Below are positions 23,503 to 31,907 of a stretch of DNA of 64,000 nt, one piece after another. Position numbers and translations under genes: made by a program. Every line of letters starts with the position of its first letter. Position 1 is the first letter of the stretch. The stretch is from Ardenticatenaceae bacterium (GTDB taxonomy: Bacteria; Chloroflexota; Anaerolineae; Promineifilales; Promineifilaceae). Below the pieces are notes generated by a model. The model was given only the letters and a program-made list of their open reading frames with translations. It made no database searches and was not told where the DNA came from. The stretch is from contig JACKBQ010000001.1 in the NCBI GenBank assembly GCA_020634455.1, positions 1,612,001-1,676,000 of the forward strand, written 5' to 3'.

Positions 23503-26500
23503 CTAACCTTTTCCCTTCGAGGCATAAGCCATTACTTCTTCTGTCGTCATTGCTGTGCCTGCTGTATAAGCCGTGTCAAAGGCAGCTTTGTCAACCATTT
23601 GCCGAATGATGGCCAAGTCCCGATCCACATCTTCTTGCTCAGAAAATGGGCGAGGGTCGTGTAATTCAACACGCCGCCTGTCGGCAAAAGCCAGCAAGCA
23701 CACCGCTCGTTCAGGTTGTTCCTGGCGCACCGCCAGGCTGGCAAACCCTTCCAACGTATAAACCACGCCAATGTGCTCCTGCACATCATAAAATTGCCTG
23801 ACACTTTTCGTAAATATCTGACGTGCCTCCGCCAGTTCACCCAGCCGCAAGTGAACATACCCAAGCGTAATGTAGGTCCAATAGCTGGCCGCAAGCACGC
23901 CAGCATGTTGGGTTAGCGCCAAACTTTCCTGAAGATACTGCCTCGCTTGTTGATAATCACCCAGCCGGAGATGGAGAAAGCCGAGTATTTGCAACCCGGC
24001 AAAAATTCTTCTTTCACCCATCTGTTTCTGAATGCTCAGGCTTTCATCTAAAAGTGGTCTGGCAGAATCCAAATTGCCTTGCCAAATAGCATAATAGCCA
24101 GACCACTGTAAAGCATCAGCCAGCCCTTCAAGATGACCCATTGTGCGAAAGAGCGCCTCGCTTTCATGGACAAAATCCCTGGCCTTTTCATAATTGTTTT
24201 GTTGGGCCTCATAATAACTCAACCACAACAAAGCCTCCGCGAGCTGCATTTCATAGCCTGGGTTTCGCAATCTGGGCAGAAGCTCAAGCAGTTGCCTTTG
24301 GCTTTCTAGCCAACCATGCCCCAACGTAAGGTAGCGCCACGAATTAACTATTTCGATCTCATCCTGTAATGTTTGATACAAAGCAAGGCTTTTCTGTAAC
24401 AATCGGCGTGCCTCTTCACGCTTGAACATATAAAAAATAAATAACCCTTGCACTTGCATTGCTTTGGCCGCAACGGCCGAAGACACAGTGGTAGCATTTT
24501 CCAGAAGCTGCGCCAGCCACATCTCTCCCTCGCCATGATACCCCAGCCAGAATCGCCAAACGGCCGTTACCAACCGTAATCCAGCCTCGCTATCTGTTTC
24601 CCGCGCCCAGTTGAGGGCAACCCGCATGTTGTCCAGCTCCAGCTCCAGGCGGTTGAGCCACAACGCCTGATCCGGGCCGGTCAGCTCTGGTTCTACCCGT
24701 CTAGCCCAGTTTACGAAATAATTCAGGTGGCGTTGGCGAAAATTGGCACCTTGCCCGGTCACCACCAGCCGTTCCTGGGCATACTGGCGGATCGTTTCCA
24801 GCAAACTATAGCGGATGGGCTGGCCTAGTTCGCGCCGAGCCAGGACTAGTGATTTTTTGACCAACTCACTCAAAAAATCCAAAATGTCGTAGAGATCGAG
24901 GCCGTCACCCGCACAAACAGCTTCTACTGCTTCTAAATGCATCCCCCCGGCAAAAACGGACAAGCGCTGGAGCAACATTTGCTCCGTCTCAGTCAGCAGC
25001 TCCCAGCTCCAATCAATGAGCGCGCGCAACGTTTGCTGGCGCGGGAGGGCAGTGCGGCTACCACCGGTTAGCAAACGAAAACGGTCATCCAGGCGGGTGG
25101 CAATTTGGGCGGTATTTAACACGCTGACACGAGCAGCGGCCAGCTCCAACGCCAGGGGAATGCCATCCAGACGCTGGCAAATTTTCACAATCGAGGGGAA
25201 GTTGTCTTCCGTCACCCGGAATTCTGGCGAAACGGCCGTTGCCCGGTCCACAAACAGCGTTAAGGCATCAAACTGCTGCCACTCAGTAACGGCCGTTACC
25301 TGTTGAACGGCAGGCACGGTAAGCGAGGGCACCCGAAAAGGAATTTCACCAAGGACGCCCAACGCTTCTCGACTGCTGGCTAAAATTTTGACGCCGGTGG
25401 TTGTTTGCAACAAGGTCTTGGCAAACTGGGCCGCAGCCTCAATCACATGCTCGCAATTATCCAGGATGAGCAGACATTCTTTTTCCTGCAAATAATCGAG
25501 CAATTGCTGCAATATGGAGCGCGGCTGAGACTCTTGGGAATCGCGGGCAAAAGCAACAAGCGTCCCTCCAGATGATTCGCGCAGCCCCAGCGTGTTGGCC
25601 GTTGTTTTGGCCACCAATGCCGGATCCGTAATGGGAGCCAATTCAATCAGCCAGACGCCATCAGAAAAGGCATCTAGCATTTGGCAGCCCACTTGCAGGC
25701 ACAAGTTGGTTTTGCCAATGCCGCCAACACCAGTGAGCATCACCAGCCGATTTTGGCCAATTAATTCCGTGATGGCGGTAATTTCTTTTTCACGGCCCAC
25801 AAAAGAGGTGAGTCGTTGGGGCAAGTTATGTTTGGGGAGTGGCTCAACCTCGATTGGGCTGGTATGCGGTGTGGCGCGGGCGGGGGCTTGGCTCAATTCG
25901 CCACTGCGAATGGCCTCCAAAAGCCGGCGCGTTTCTGGTTCTGGCTCGATGGCTAATTCATCTTGCAGTAGCTGGCGCAGGGTTTGGTAATGGCTGAGGG
26001 CTTCACGGCGACGGCCGTTTCGGGCCCACGCTTCCATCAACTGGCGATGGCTGTTCTCACGCAGGTTGTCAATCTCGATTTGGCGCTGGGCAAGTTGGAT
26101 GGCTTGGTCGTAGCGGGCGGATTGGAGGTGAACGGCCGTTTCTCCCTCCATCAGCTCTAAAACTTGCCGCTTGTAAGCCGCCCGCCGCGCAGACGCCCAT
26201 TCTTCAAACGCTTCACTGTCTGGCAGGTAAAAGTCAGCCAAAAAATCACCGCGATACAAACCAATTGCTGGTAAGGGTTCACTGGCAGCAAAGTCATCAA
26301 CGTCCAGGGTGTAACTTGCGTCTGGGTTAATTTGGAGGGTTTGGCGGTCGGTGAGAAGAAGGGGGACGGTGTCGCCACGCTGCCCCTTTACTTCAGGAAT
26401 GAGCTTGCGCAGTCGGTACAGCGTCTGGCGCATGTTGGCCTGGGCAGAGGCTTGGGGCATACCGGGCCAGAGTAGTTCCATGAGCTGTTCGCGTGGATAC

Positions 26501-26640
26501 GGCCGTTCCGCTTCGCACGCCAAAAAGATCAGCAGCGCCTGCACACTTTTGGTACGGAACTGCGTGATTGGTTTGTCGTCGAGTGTCGCTTGAAAGGGAC
26601 CCAGCAAAGCAAGGGACAAGTTGTTCATGGTGACGCTCAT
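23503..26640 (-). CDS. SARP/BTAD - NB-ARC - TPR transcriptional activator (STAND family)
   Basis: A 1045-residue AfsR-like regulator. Residues 1-100 form an OmpR-like winged helix. Residues 100-245 form the BTAD helical domain ('YRGDFLADFYLPDSEAFEEW', 'ENSHRQLMEAWARNGRR'). An NB-ARC STAND ATPase follows, with Walker A GVGGIGKT (304-311), Walker B LLILDN (390-395) and 'GIPLALELAAARV'. TPR repeats fill about residues 690-1030. Such proteins bind direct heptamer repeats near a -10 box once the NTPase switch opens. A divergent small gene at 26801 has exactly such repeats. The start may be 26640 or 26628; neither has a Shine-Dalgarno. The inducing signal is unknown. Confidence 0.92.
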   Translation of the reverse strand: MSVTMNNLSLALLGPFQATLDDKPITQFRTKSVQALLIFLACEAERPYPREQLMELLWPGMPQASAQANMRQTLYRLRKLIPEVKGQRGDTVPLLLTDRQTLQINPDASYTLDVDDFAASEPLPAIGLYRGDFLADFYLPDSEAFEEWASARRAAYKRQVLELMEGETAVHLQSARYDQAIQLAQRQIEIDNLRENSHRQLMEAWARNGRRREALSHYQTLRQLLQDELAIEPEPETRRLLEAIRSGELSQAPARATPHTSPIEVEPLPKHNLPQRLTSFVGREKEITAITELIGQNRLVMLTGVGGIGKTNLCLQVGCQMLDAFSDGVWLIELAPITDPALVAKTTANTLGLRESSGGTLVAFARDSQESQPRSILQQLLDYLQEKECLLILDNCEHVIEAAAQFAKTLLQTTTGVKILASSREALGVLGEIPFRVPSLTVPAVQQVTAVTEWQQFDALTLFVDRATAVSPEFRVTEDNFPSIVKICQRLDGIPLALELAAARVSVLNTAQIATRLDDRFRLLTGGSRTALPRQQTLRALIDWSWELLTETEQMLLQRLSVFAGGMHLEAVEAVCAGDGLDLYDILDFLSELVKKSLVLARRELGQPIRYSLLETIRQYAQERLVVTGQGANFRQRHLNYFVNWARRVEPELTGPDQALWLNRLELELDNMRVALNWARETDSEAGLRLVTAVWRFWLGYHGEGEMWLAQLLENATTVSSAVAAKAMQVQGLFIFYMFKREEARRLLQKSLALYQTLQDEIEIVNSWRYLTLGHGWLESQRQLLELLPRLRNPGYEMQLAEALLWLSYYEAQQNNYEKARDFVHESEALFRTMGHLEGLADALQWSGYYAIWQGNLDSARPLLDESLSIQKQMGERRIFAGLQILGFLHLRLGDYQQARQYLQESLALTQHAGVLAASYWTYITLGYVHLRLGELAEARQIFTKSVRQFYDVQEHIGVVYTLEGFASLAVRQEQPERAVCLLAFADRRRVELHDPRPFSEQEDVDRDLAIIRQMVDKAAFDTAYTAGTAMTTEEVMAYASKGKG

Positions 26641-26658
26641 TCTAACACAATAAGCAAT

Positions 26659-26735
26659 GGTTATGGTTTGGTTATGGTCCGGTGACGCAAAAACCCTGGC
26701 TGGCTAACGGATTGGTTATGGCTGGCTGGCATACT
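26659..26735 (+). promoter_or_regulatory. SARP-type operator: heptamers on an 11-bp grid plus -10
   Basis: GGTTATG at 26659, GGTTATG at 26670, GGTGACG at 26681, GCTAACG at 26703 and GGTTATG at 26714 all lie on one 11-bp register; only the 26692 slot is empty. Nine bases after the last heptamer comes CATACT (26730-26735), a -10 candidate. This is the classic SARP layout. The same arrangement, with the same 9-base gap, occurs at 48078-48164. Confidence 0.8.
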
Positions 26736-26800
26736 GAAGGCAACTTAAGCAATTGCAGAGGGCGATCAGATTGGATGAGCCTTCGCAAAAGGAGACCCAA

Positions 26801-27043
26801 ATGTTCCAGCAAACCCAAACTGCCCGTGACCATGACCAACAAGTTTCTTTTGCAGGAAACGGCCGTTTCCTCCACATCTTTGTCACCATTTTGCAAGTTG
26901 TAGGGCACATCGTCCGTAAAATCGGCACCATCGTTTTGCATGGATTCCACTCATTCGTGGCTGGTGCCGAACAACCCCGCTCGGCACAAAAAGCGTATTG
27001 GTGGGAATCCCGCGAATCGGTTGACGATCGGTTTAATCGTTAA
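26801..27043 (+). CDS. Small protein divergent from SARP regulator, likely its target
   Basis: An 80-residue protein with no family recognised. It has a Gln/His-rich polar N-terminus (residues 1-16), a central hydrophobic stretch ('FLHIFVTILQVVGHIVRKIGTIVLHGF', about residues 23-49) that could be amphipathic or membrane-associating, and a charged, Trp-containing C-terminus ('YWWESRESVDDRFNR'). AAGGAGA sits 6 bases before ATG 26801. The promoter carries an 11-bp-spaced SARP operator about 60 bases upstream. A hairpin follows the stop codon, so the transcript is probably monocistronic. Small size and high apparent regulation suggest a peptide effector or membrane-active product, but that is speculation. 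Confidence 0.65.
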   Translation: MFQQTQTARDHDQQVSFAGNGRFLHIFVTILQVVGHIVRKIGTIVLHGFHSFVAGAEQPRSAQKAYWWESRESVDDRFNR

Positions 27044-27050
27044 TTTAACC

Positions 27051-27090
27051 TGAGCAAAGCCCTGGAACTGCTTTCAGGGCTATTTGCTCA
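27051..27090 (+). terminator. Hairpin after the small SARP-linked gene
   Basis: The stem TGAGCAAA-GCCCTG / CAGGGC-TA-TTTGCTCA has a 10-base loop and a 2-base bulge. No T-tract follows, so it may be a processing or stability structure instead of an intrinsic terminator. Confidence 0.55.
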
Positions 27091-27153
27091 CCTGGCGGTC
27101 GTTTCACAACGGCCGTAACTGATCAAGGCATCGCCTGCGCAAATCTTTGTGAA

Positions 27154-27978
27154 TCATTCTTGTAGCTCCCCGATCCACAAAGTGCCCTCAGCATATTCGC
27201 CATACTCATAACTTCCAATCCAAATATCATACAGACCTGGCGCTGCATCTTCAAGAAACAGGGCCGGGTTGTACCCATCAGCATCATCATTGCAAAGCCA
27301 ATTTCCATAGGGATCGTTAATGATGAGGGTCGTATCCGCTTCTGGAGAGCTTGCTTCAAAATAAAAGCCCAACTGGCCTGAGCCATCCCAATATAAATCA
27401 AAATCTGGCGGTACAGCGGCAAAGCCTGCGCATCCAGCATCAACCGCGCTGTTTACATCTACCTCACCACCGCTTACAAGATAAACACCATAATCTCCAA
27501 AACCGTTCGTCAAAACATCATACCCATAACTTGGCTCCAGACTAAAATCCAGCCCAGAGGTGGCAATGGTAGCCGATGAGAGCGATTCCAGTTCGAGGAT
27601 CAAATCGCCATCATCCTCGCGTTTCAGGTTGATAATGCGGTAAAACCCATTTTCTTGAAAATCAATTTCAAAGGTGTTGTTTGGTTCCAGCTGGTAAATA
27701 TCGGCTTGATCATCAATGCGAATAATAAGTACGGGGTATTCATGTTCATCCCGCAGTGAGGCGACAGATCTACTGGCGCTTAAATCGAAGGTACCAATGG
27801 GGGTTGCGATCGAGTAGGACGTTGAAAGGCTAATTTTCCCCCAGCGATCAACGGTGACCTGCAAGGGAATTAAGGGAACCTGATAACTCAACGCTACCTC
27901 TGTCTCTGCTTCCGCCCCGCCGCAGCCGGTTAGCAGTAAACAAAGCAAACCAATCAACAAAATACTTCTTGTTTTCAT
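27154..27978 (-). CDS. Lipoprotein of unknown function with C-terminal beta domain
   Basis: A 274-residue protein with a signal peptide and lipobox 'LLTGC' (Cys19), so it is probably anchored on the outer face of the membrane. The middle is beta-rich. The last 80 residues ('DTTLIINDPYGNWLCNDDADGYNP...PGLYDIWIGSY') resemble the PPC-like beta-sandwich found at the end of many secreted proteins of large-genome bacteria, including a calcium-binding-like Asp cluster. No enzymatic motif is visible. It is convergent with the small SARP-linked gene. Confidence 0.7.
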   Translation of the reverse strand: MKTRSILLIGLLCLLLTGCGGAEAETEVALSYQVPLIPLQVTVDRWGKISLSTSYSIATPIGTFDLSASRSVASLRDEHEYPVLIIRIDDQADIYQLEPNNTFEIDFQENGFYRIINLKREDDGDLILELESLSSATIATSGLDFSLEPSYGYDVLTNGFGDYGVYLVSGGEVDVNSAVDAGCAGFAAVPPDFDLYWDGSGQLGFYFEASSPEADTTLIINDPYGNWLCNDDADGYNPALFLEDAAPGLYDIWIGSYEYGEYAEGTLWIGELQE

Positions 27979-28302
27979 TACTGTCTCCTGTTGTGTTCAA
28001 TTGCCAAAATTGATGCCTGACCTGGTCAGGCGTATTCTGCTTGGTGAAGTTGCCCGGTGTGATTTTGTTCTTCATTGGGTTGAAGCTGGGAGGTTCAGAA
28101 CGGCCGTTACAGCAAAACAGCCACCCGCTAGGGGTGACAAAGGAAACGGCCGTATCAAATAGAACCCGAAAATGATGGTTTGGATGTGCCGGGGATGTGT
28201 GCGAAGGAAACGGCCGTTCCCCTCGCACACATCCCCAGCGTATGTCACCTCACCCACTCACGACTAATCCAAAACAATGACCGCACACTCAGTCTCGTAA
28301 GC
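27979..28302. other. Spacer with palindrome cluster upstream of the truncated STAND gene
   Basis: It contains three ACGGCCGT copies and a 46-bp near-perfect palindrome (28191-28236). An open frame runs through it into the STAND remnant but shows no homology to that protein family, so it is probably non-coding. Confidence 0.5.
28191..28236. repeat. 46-bp palindrome centred on ACGGCCGT
   Basis: Perfect 14-bp arms GGGGATGTGTGCGA and TCGCACACATCCCC flank AGGAAACGGCCGTTCCCC, itself nearly palindromic. It would form a cruciform or strong RNA hairpin. Confidence 0.8.
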
Positions 28303-30312
28303 CACGGGGCCACCTCCCGCGAACGATTAAAATTGCAAGAAGAGTGGCTGCTGGTGCTGCACGGCTTGGCCTTTGCCCACGAAGATGGCGCAGCCGCCAG
28401 CGACGCGTTAAGCGCGGTGCAGCTTTTCAGCCAGCGGGCGCGGCAGGTGAAGGCGGATTTTGACTGGATGCGGGAAGAAACGGCCGTTCTGCGCATCTGC
28501 CAGCTCGTTGAAGGGATGCCGCTTGGGTTAGAGCTGGCATCCGCCTGGGTGATGCAGCTTTCGTGCCAGGAAATTGCCGCCGAAATCACCGCGAGCCTCG
28601 ACTTTTTGCAAAGTGAGACACGCAACATGCCGGATCGTCACCGCAACGTGCGCGCCATTTTTGGCCATTCCTGGCAAATGCTCACCACCAAAGAAAAGGA
28701 TGTTTTGCAGAAGCTCTCCGTCTTTCGTGGCGGCTTTGACCGAACGGCGGCGCAGGCGGTGGCGGGCGCGTCGCTGCCGACGTTGGCCCGTTTGGTGAGC
28801 AAGTCGCTGCTGTCTGTGGGGGAAAACGGCCGTTACGCCATCCACGAACTCCTGCGCCAGTTTGCCGCCGAAAAATTAACCCAAACCGAAGACGCCGTTT
28901 TTGACACAGGCCGTCTGCATTGCCATTACTTCCTCACCGTGCTGGCGGAACAGGGGCCGAAATATTCCGGCCCTGATTTTCACGAGATGGTCACCATCAT
29001 TGAACGAGATTTGGACAACGTGCGTACGGCCGTACAGTGGGCTATCCAGCATCAGCCGCACCTGTTTAATCATGAAAACGGTCTGGCTCTGCGCTTTTTT
29101 TACGATTCCAGTACGTTATATCTGGAAGGCGAAATTACTTTCAGACTCATCGCAGCCCAACTAAAAAAGGCGTTGCCGCCAAACCAGCCCGCGAGTGAAT
29201 CCGATCCTGTGGCACCGGAACTCCTTCTTTGGGCAGAATTTCATCATTACTGGGGTTCCATGAACTTGTTTTTAGGCCACAATTTGAAAGCTGACTCAAT
29301 AATGAAAGAGAGCTTGTTGGGGATGCCCACCCATGACCCAACGGCGCATCCGGCGCGAGCCTTCTGCTTAGCCACCCTGGGCGCAAATAGTTACTACAAT
29401 GGCGACATCGCACAATCAATCACCTACTTAAAAGAATGTGGCCCTTTATTCCAGGGAATCGGAGACACCTGGGGGGGTGCCGTCACTCTATGGTTACAAG
29501 GAGCACCAGAATTGGCGCTCGGCAATATGGATACGGCGCAGCGGGTGCTGGAAGAAAGTGAGCAGCTGTTAAAAAAGGTAGGGAGTGTAAAATTTCGGGT
29601 GCGCGTGCTGGGTCATCTGGCACGAATATTGCTTCATAAAGGGGAGATCGCCAGGGCCGAAGCCTATATCGAAGAAGCCTTAACCCAGCAGGCACAAATT
29701 GGTTCCATTGCTGACATTACGGAATGCTTGAACTGGCTGGGGGAAGCTGCTTATCTCAAAGGGGATTATCGGAAGGCCCAAGTGTATCACGAGCAATGCC
29801 TGAAAATGGTCACAGATGTCAACCTATCCCTGCGCATGAACCGCTCCTTGTTAAATCTGGGCAATCTGGCTGTGGCTGAAGGCAATTACCCACTGGCAAA
29901 AGCATATTTTGACCAGGCCGACGCCACGGTCAACATGAATCAGAGCTATATTGGCGGGCCGGGCTGGGCGGCGTTGGGCTTGGGGGACTGGGCAGAAGCC
30001 AGGCATTATTTTGAAGCTGGTTTACGCGCCATGCTGGAAAAAGGAGCCCGACAAGTCGGTCTGGATGCGGTTGTGGGCATGGCGCACCTCAAGCTGCACG
30101 ACAATCAATTCGGCCGTGCCGCAGCCTTGTTGGCGCTGGTGAGGCATCATCGGGCCAGCAGTTGGGAGTTGCAAGAGAAGGCCCGCAAGCTGTGGGAGGA
30201 GTTGGTTGCGGAACTGCCGCCTGAGGTAATTGCCGCAGCAGAAGCAGAGGGGCGCGGGTTGAATTTGCAGGAAACGGCCGTTGCCCTCCTGTCAGAAACC
30301 CGCGCTGATTAA
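28303..30312 (+). pseudogene. N-terminally truncated NB-ARC/TPR (STAND) regulator remnant
   Basis: From about 28306 the frame matches the regulator at 43909-48003, starting in the middle of the NTPase at 'TSRERLKLQEEWLL' (RNBS-B). It continues through 'GMPLGLELASAWV', 'LQSETRNMPDRHRNVRAIF', 'SVFRGGFDRTAAQAV' and a long TPR array. The SARP DNA-binding domain, Walker A and Walker B are all missing. The formal frame opens at 28180 inside a palindrome. Without NTPase or DNA-binding parts it cannot act as a STAND activator. The TPR part remains free of stops, so either decay is recent or a TPR-only product is retained. Confidence 0.7.
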
Positions 30313-30315
30313 TCG

Positions 30316-30957
30316 TTAATACGCAATTGCTTCAAGGAATGCCTGCGCCAAAATCATATGCCCTGCCTGGGTTGGGTGCACCTGATCCGGAGCCACAGTA
30401 GCGACAGGAACATGCGCTCCAACAGCGTCAAAGGCAGCCTGAGTATCAATAAAGATGGCTTGATATTTTTCCGCAATGTGCCGCACCACATTCCCGTATT
30501 TATCCATCATAACCCGCATGGGTTCTGCCCGATCAGACGTTACCATATAAGGTGTCATTAAGAGCAACCCTTTGAGAAACGGCCGTGTTTCCTGCACCAG
30601 CGCTTCTAACGTTTTGGCATATTCGTTGATGGGTACATGCTCCTCCACTCTTGGTGGTGTGGCAAAAAACCGCCAGACATCATTAATGCCAATACAAACA
30701 GAGAGCCAATCTGGTTGTAAATTCATTACATCCGTCTGCCAGCGATTTTTCAAATCACGTACCGTGTCGCCGCCAATACCCATGTTGACAACCTGAATGT
30801 GATGGGACGGATAACGCGCCAGCAGCAAACTGCCTACCAAGGCTACATAGCCATCTCCAAGCGTTGGATGTAACCCTTGAGCAATCGGCCGTTTTCTGCC
30901 GCAATCAGTGACAGAGTCGCCAATCATGACCAGTTTGTTGTTGGGTTGAATCAACAT
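30316..30957 (-). CDS. SGNH/GDSL-type hydrolase
   Basis: A 213-residue esterase/lipase-like enzyme. Block I is 'MIGDSVTDCGR' with nucleophile Ser15. Block II is 'NMGIGGDTVRDL' with the oxyanion Gly. Block III is 'GINDVWRFF' with Asn93. Block V is 'PDQVHPTQAGH' with the catalytic Asp and His. No signal peptide is visible, so it is probably cytoplasmic. The substrate, perhaps acylated sugars or lipids, is not predictable. It ends 3 bases from the convergent STAND remnant. Confidence 0.9.
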   Translation of the reverse strand: MLIQPNNKLVMIGDSVTDCGRKRPIAQGLHPTLGDGYVALVGSLLLARYPSHHIQVVNMGIGGDTVRDLKNRWQTDVMNLQPDWLSVCIGINDVWRFFATPPRVEEHVPINEYAKTLEALVQETRPFLKGLLLMTPYMVTSDRAEPMRVMMDKYGNVVRHIAEKYQAIFIDTQAAFDAVGAHVPVATVAPDQVHPTQAGHMILAQAFLEAIAY

Positions 30958-30985
30958 AAGCTTTCCGCTTGTCTAAATTTCAGGA

Positions 30986-31246
30986 TTAAAAACGCTTTAT
31001 GTAAAAGCGGGAAAATCCTTTAAATAAAACGACGCCATTGCTCTCGCTTTCGCTTAACTCGTCAGCTCGGTTCGATTGCAAGGCAGCTTTGATGATAGCA
31101 ACGGCCGTACCTATACGCCAGACTTTGATCGCCTCAAACAGGGTGACGGTTTCGGCGGCCGCCATCATTATTGACTGGGTTTCACTTATTTGTGGCCAGT
31201 GCGGAACCACCACGCGCAGCAACGCGCGACTGTTGGTGGGAATCAC
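30986..31246 (-). CDS. Doubtful small hypothetical protein
   Basis: An 86-codon frame with no recognised domain and no clear Shine-Dalgarno. Its 3' end is encoded by the dispersed repeat at 30992-31025, so at least the C-terminus is repeat-derived. The central segment ('SIMMAAAETVTLFEAIKVW') could be helical. An opposing frame on the plus strand (31038-31298) is about as good, so coding status is uncertain. Confidence 0.25.
   Translation of the reverse strand: MIPTNSRALLRVVVPHWPQISETQSIMMAAAETVTLFEAIKVWRIGTAVAIIKAALQSNRADELSESESNGVVLFKGFSRFYIKRF
30992..31025. repeat. Inverted copy of the 5139 dispersed element
   Basis: The reverse complement reads ATTTAAAGGATTTTCCCGC through ACATAAAGCG, matching 5139-5172 with about one substitution and a one-base length difference. 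Confidence 0.6.
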
Positions 31247-31319
31247 CCAAAACGGTTGGCGATCTGTTTATTTAATTGTTAGGCATGTGGCTTGCTAGGA
31301 AGAAGAGAGTAAACGGCCG

Positions 31320-31529
31320 TTATCCCCAGCGACTGAGCACTAAGGAAACCAAGAAACCTCGTCGGCCGCCATCCGGGTTAGATGGTTGGGGGAAGGGTTG
31401 TGCGTGGCTGGTTTGGTCGGGAGCGATGAGCGGTTGATTAACCCCAAGAACGGTGTATTCCTGTGGTTTCGGCTGCTGCGGTTGGTTCGTATTGTTATAC
31501 CCGTAAAATGCTGCCAATGGTTTGCTCAT
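31320..31529 (-). CDS. Small Pro/Gln-rich hypothetical protein
   Basis: A 69-residue protein with a good ribosome binding site (TAGGAGAAAAATC before ATG 31529), which supports its being real. It has an aromatic N-terminus ('MSKPLAAFYGYNN'), a Pro/Gln/Asn-rich middle ('QPQQPKPQEY', 'QPFPQPSNPDGG') and a short hydrophobic basic tail ('RRGFLVSLVLSRWG'). No domain was recognised. The Gly-Gly followed by a hydrophobic tail recalls secreted peptide precursors, but no maturation or export genes are adjacent. A structural or surface-associated role is equally possible. Confidence 0.45.
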   Translation of the reverse strand: MSKPLAAFYGYNNTNQPQQPKPQEYTVLGVNQPLIAPDQTSHAQPFPQPSNPDGGRRGFLVSLVLSRWG

Positions 31530-31907
31530 GATTTTTCTCCTAAATTACACCTAAAAATCGATAGTACCATTCTTTTGTGTCTCAAATTCTGCGGTTTGCT
31601 TACCAATACATGCAAGATTTTTCCGATTTCGATTAGTTTACTTGCATATTGAGGCAAAATTTGTGCTTCATGTTACAGCCGTTTCGTTAACTTTACTGAA
31701 AAAACGCCCTGTTTTTCGTAAAACGCAAGGCGTTTACTGCATCTTTCAAGGCTGCAAAACAACATAGCCCAGTCTAAGTAAGTACCGATCCAAAAACGAT
31801 CCATCTCGGTTGTGAATTGAGTTTTGGGGAAGGGAACGGCCGTTCCCTACAACGTTGGGGGGGATTAGTGAGGGAGAAACGGCCGTCTCTCCCTCACCAT
31901 TGCGCCT
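31530..31907. other. Intergenic region with HIP-centred palindromes
   Basis: It contains a perfect 18-bp palindrome AGGGAACGGCCGTTCCCT (31834-31851), the mcm-side hairpin (31868-31897) and an AAACGCC...GGCGTTT hairpin near 31702-31733. No coding region is recognised. Confidence 0.55.
31868..31897 (-). terminator. HIP-centred hairpin downstream of the mutase gene
   Basis: The arms GTGAGGGAGA / TCTCCCTCAC flank AACGGCCGTC, 11 bases past the mutase stop codon. There is no T-tract. It is a candidate terminator or RNA stability element built around the iterated palindrome. Confidence 0.5.

Noticed and set aside
26659..26735. CRISPR-like or tandem-repeat interpretation of the 11-bp repeats
   Set aside because: Units are 7-bp degenerate heptamers tied to a -10 box, which fits an activator operator and not an array.
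31038..31298. Plus-strand ORF opposite the doubtful small minus-strand frame
   Set aside because: No start context or domain; it overlaps a dispersed repeat and is no better supported than the opposing frame.
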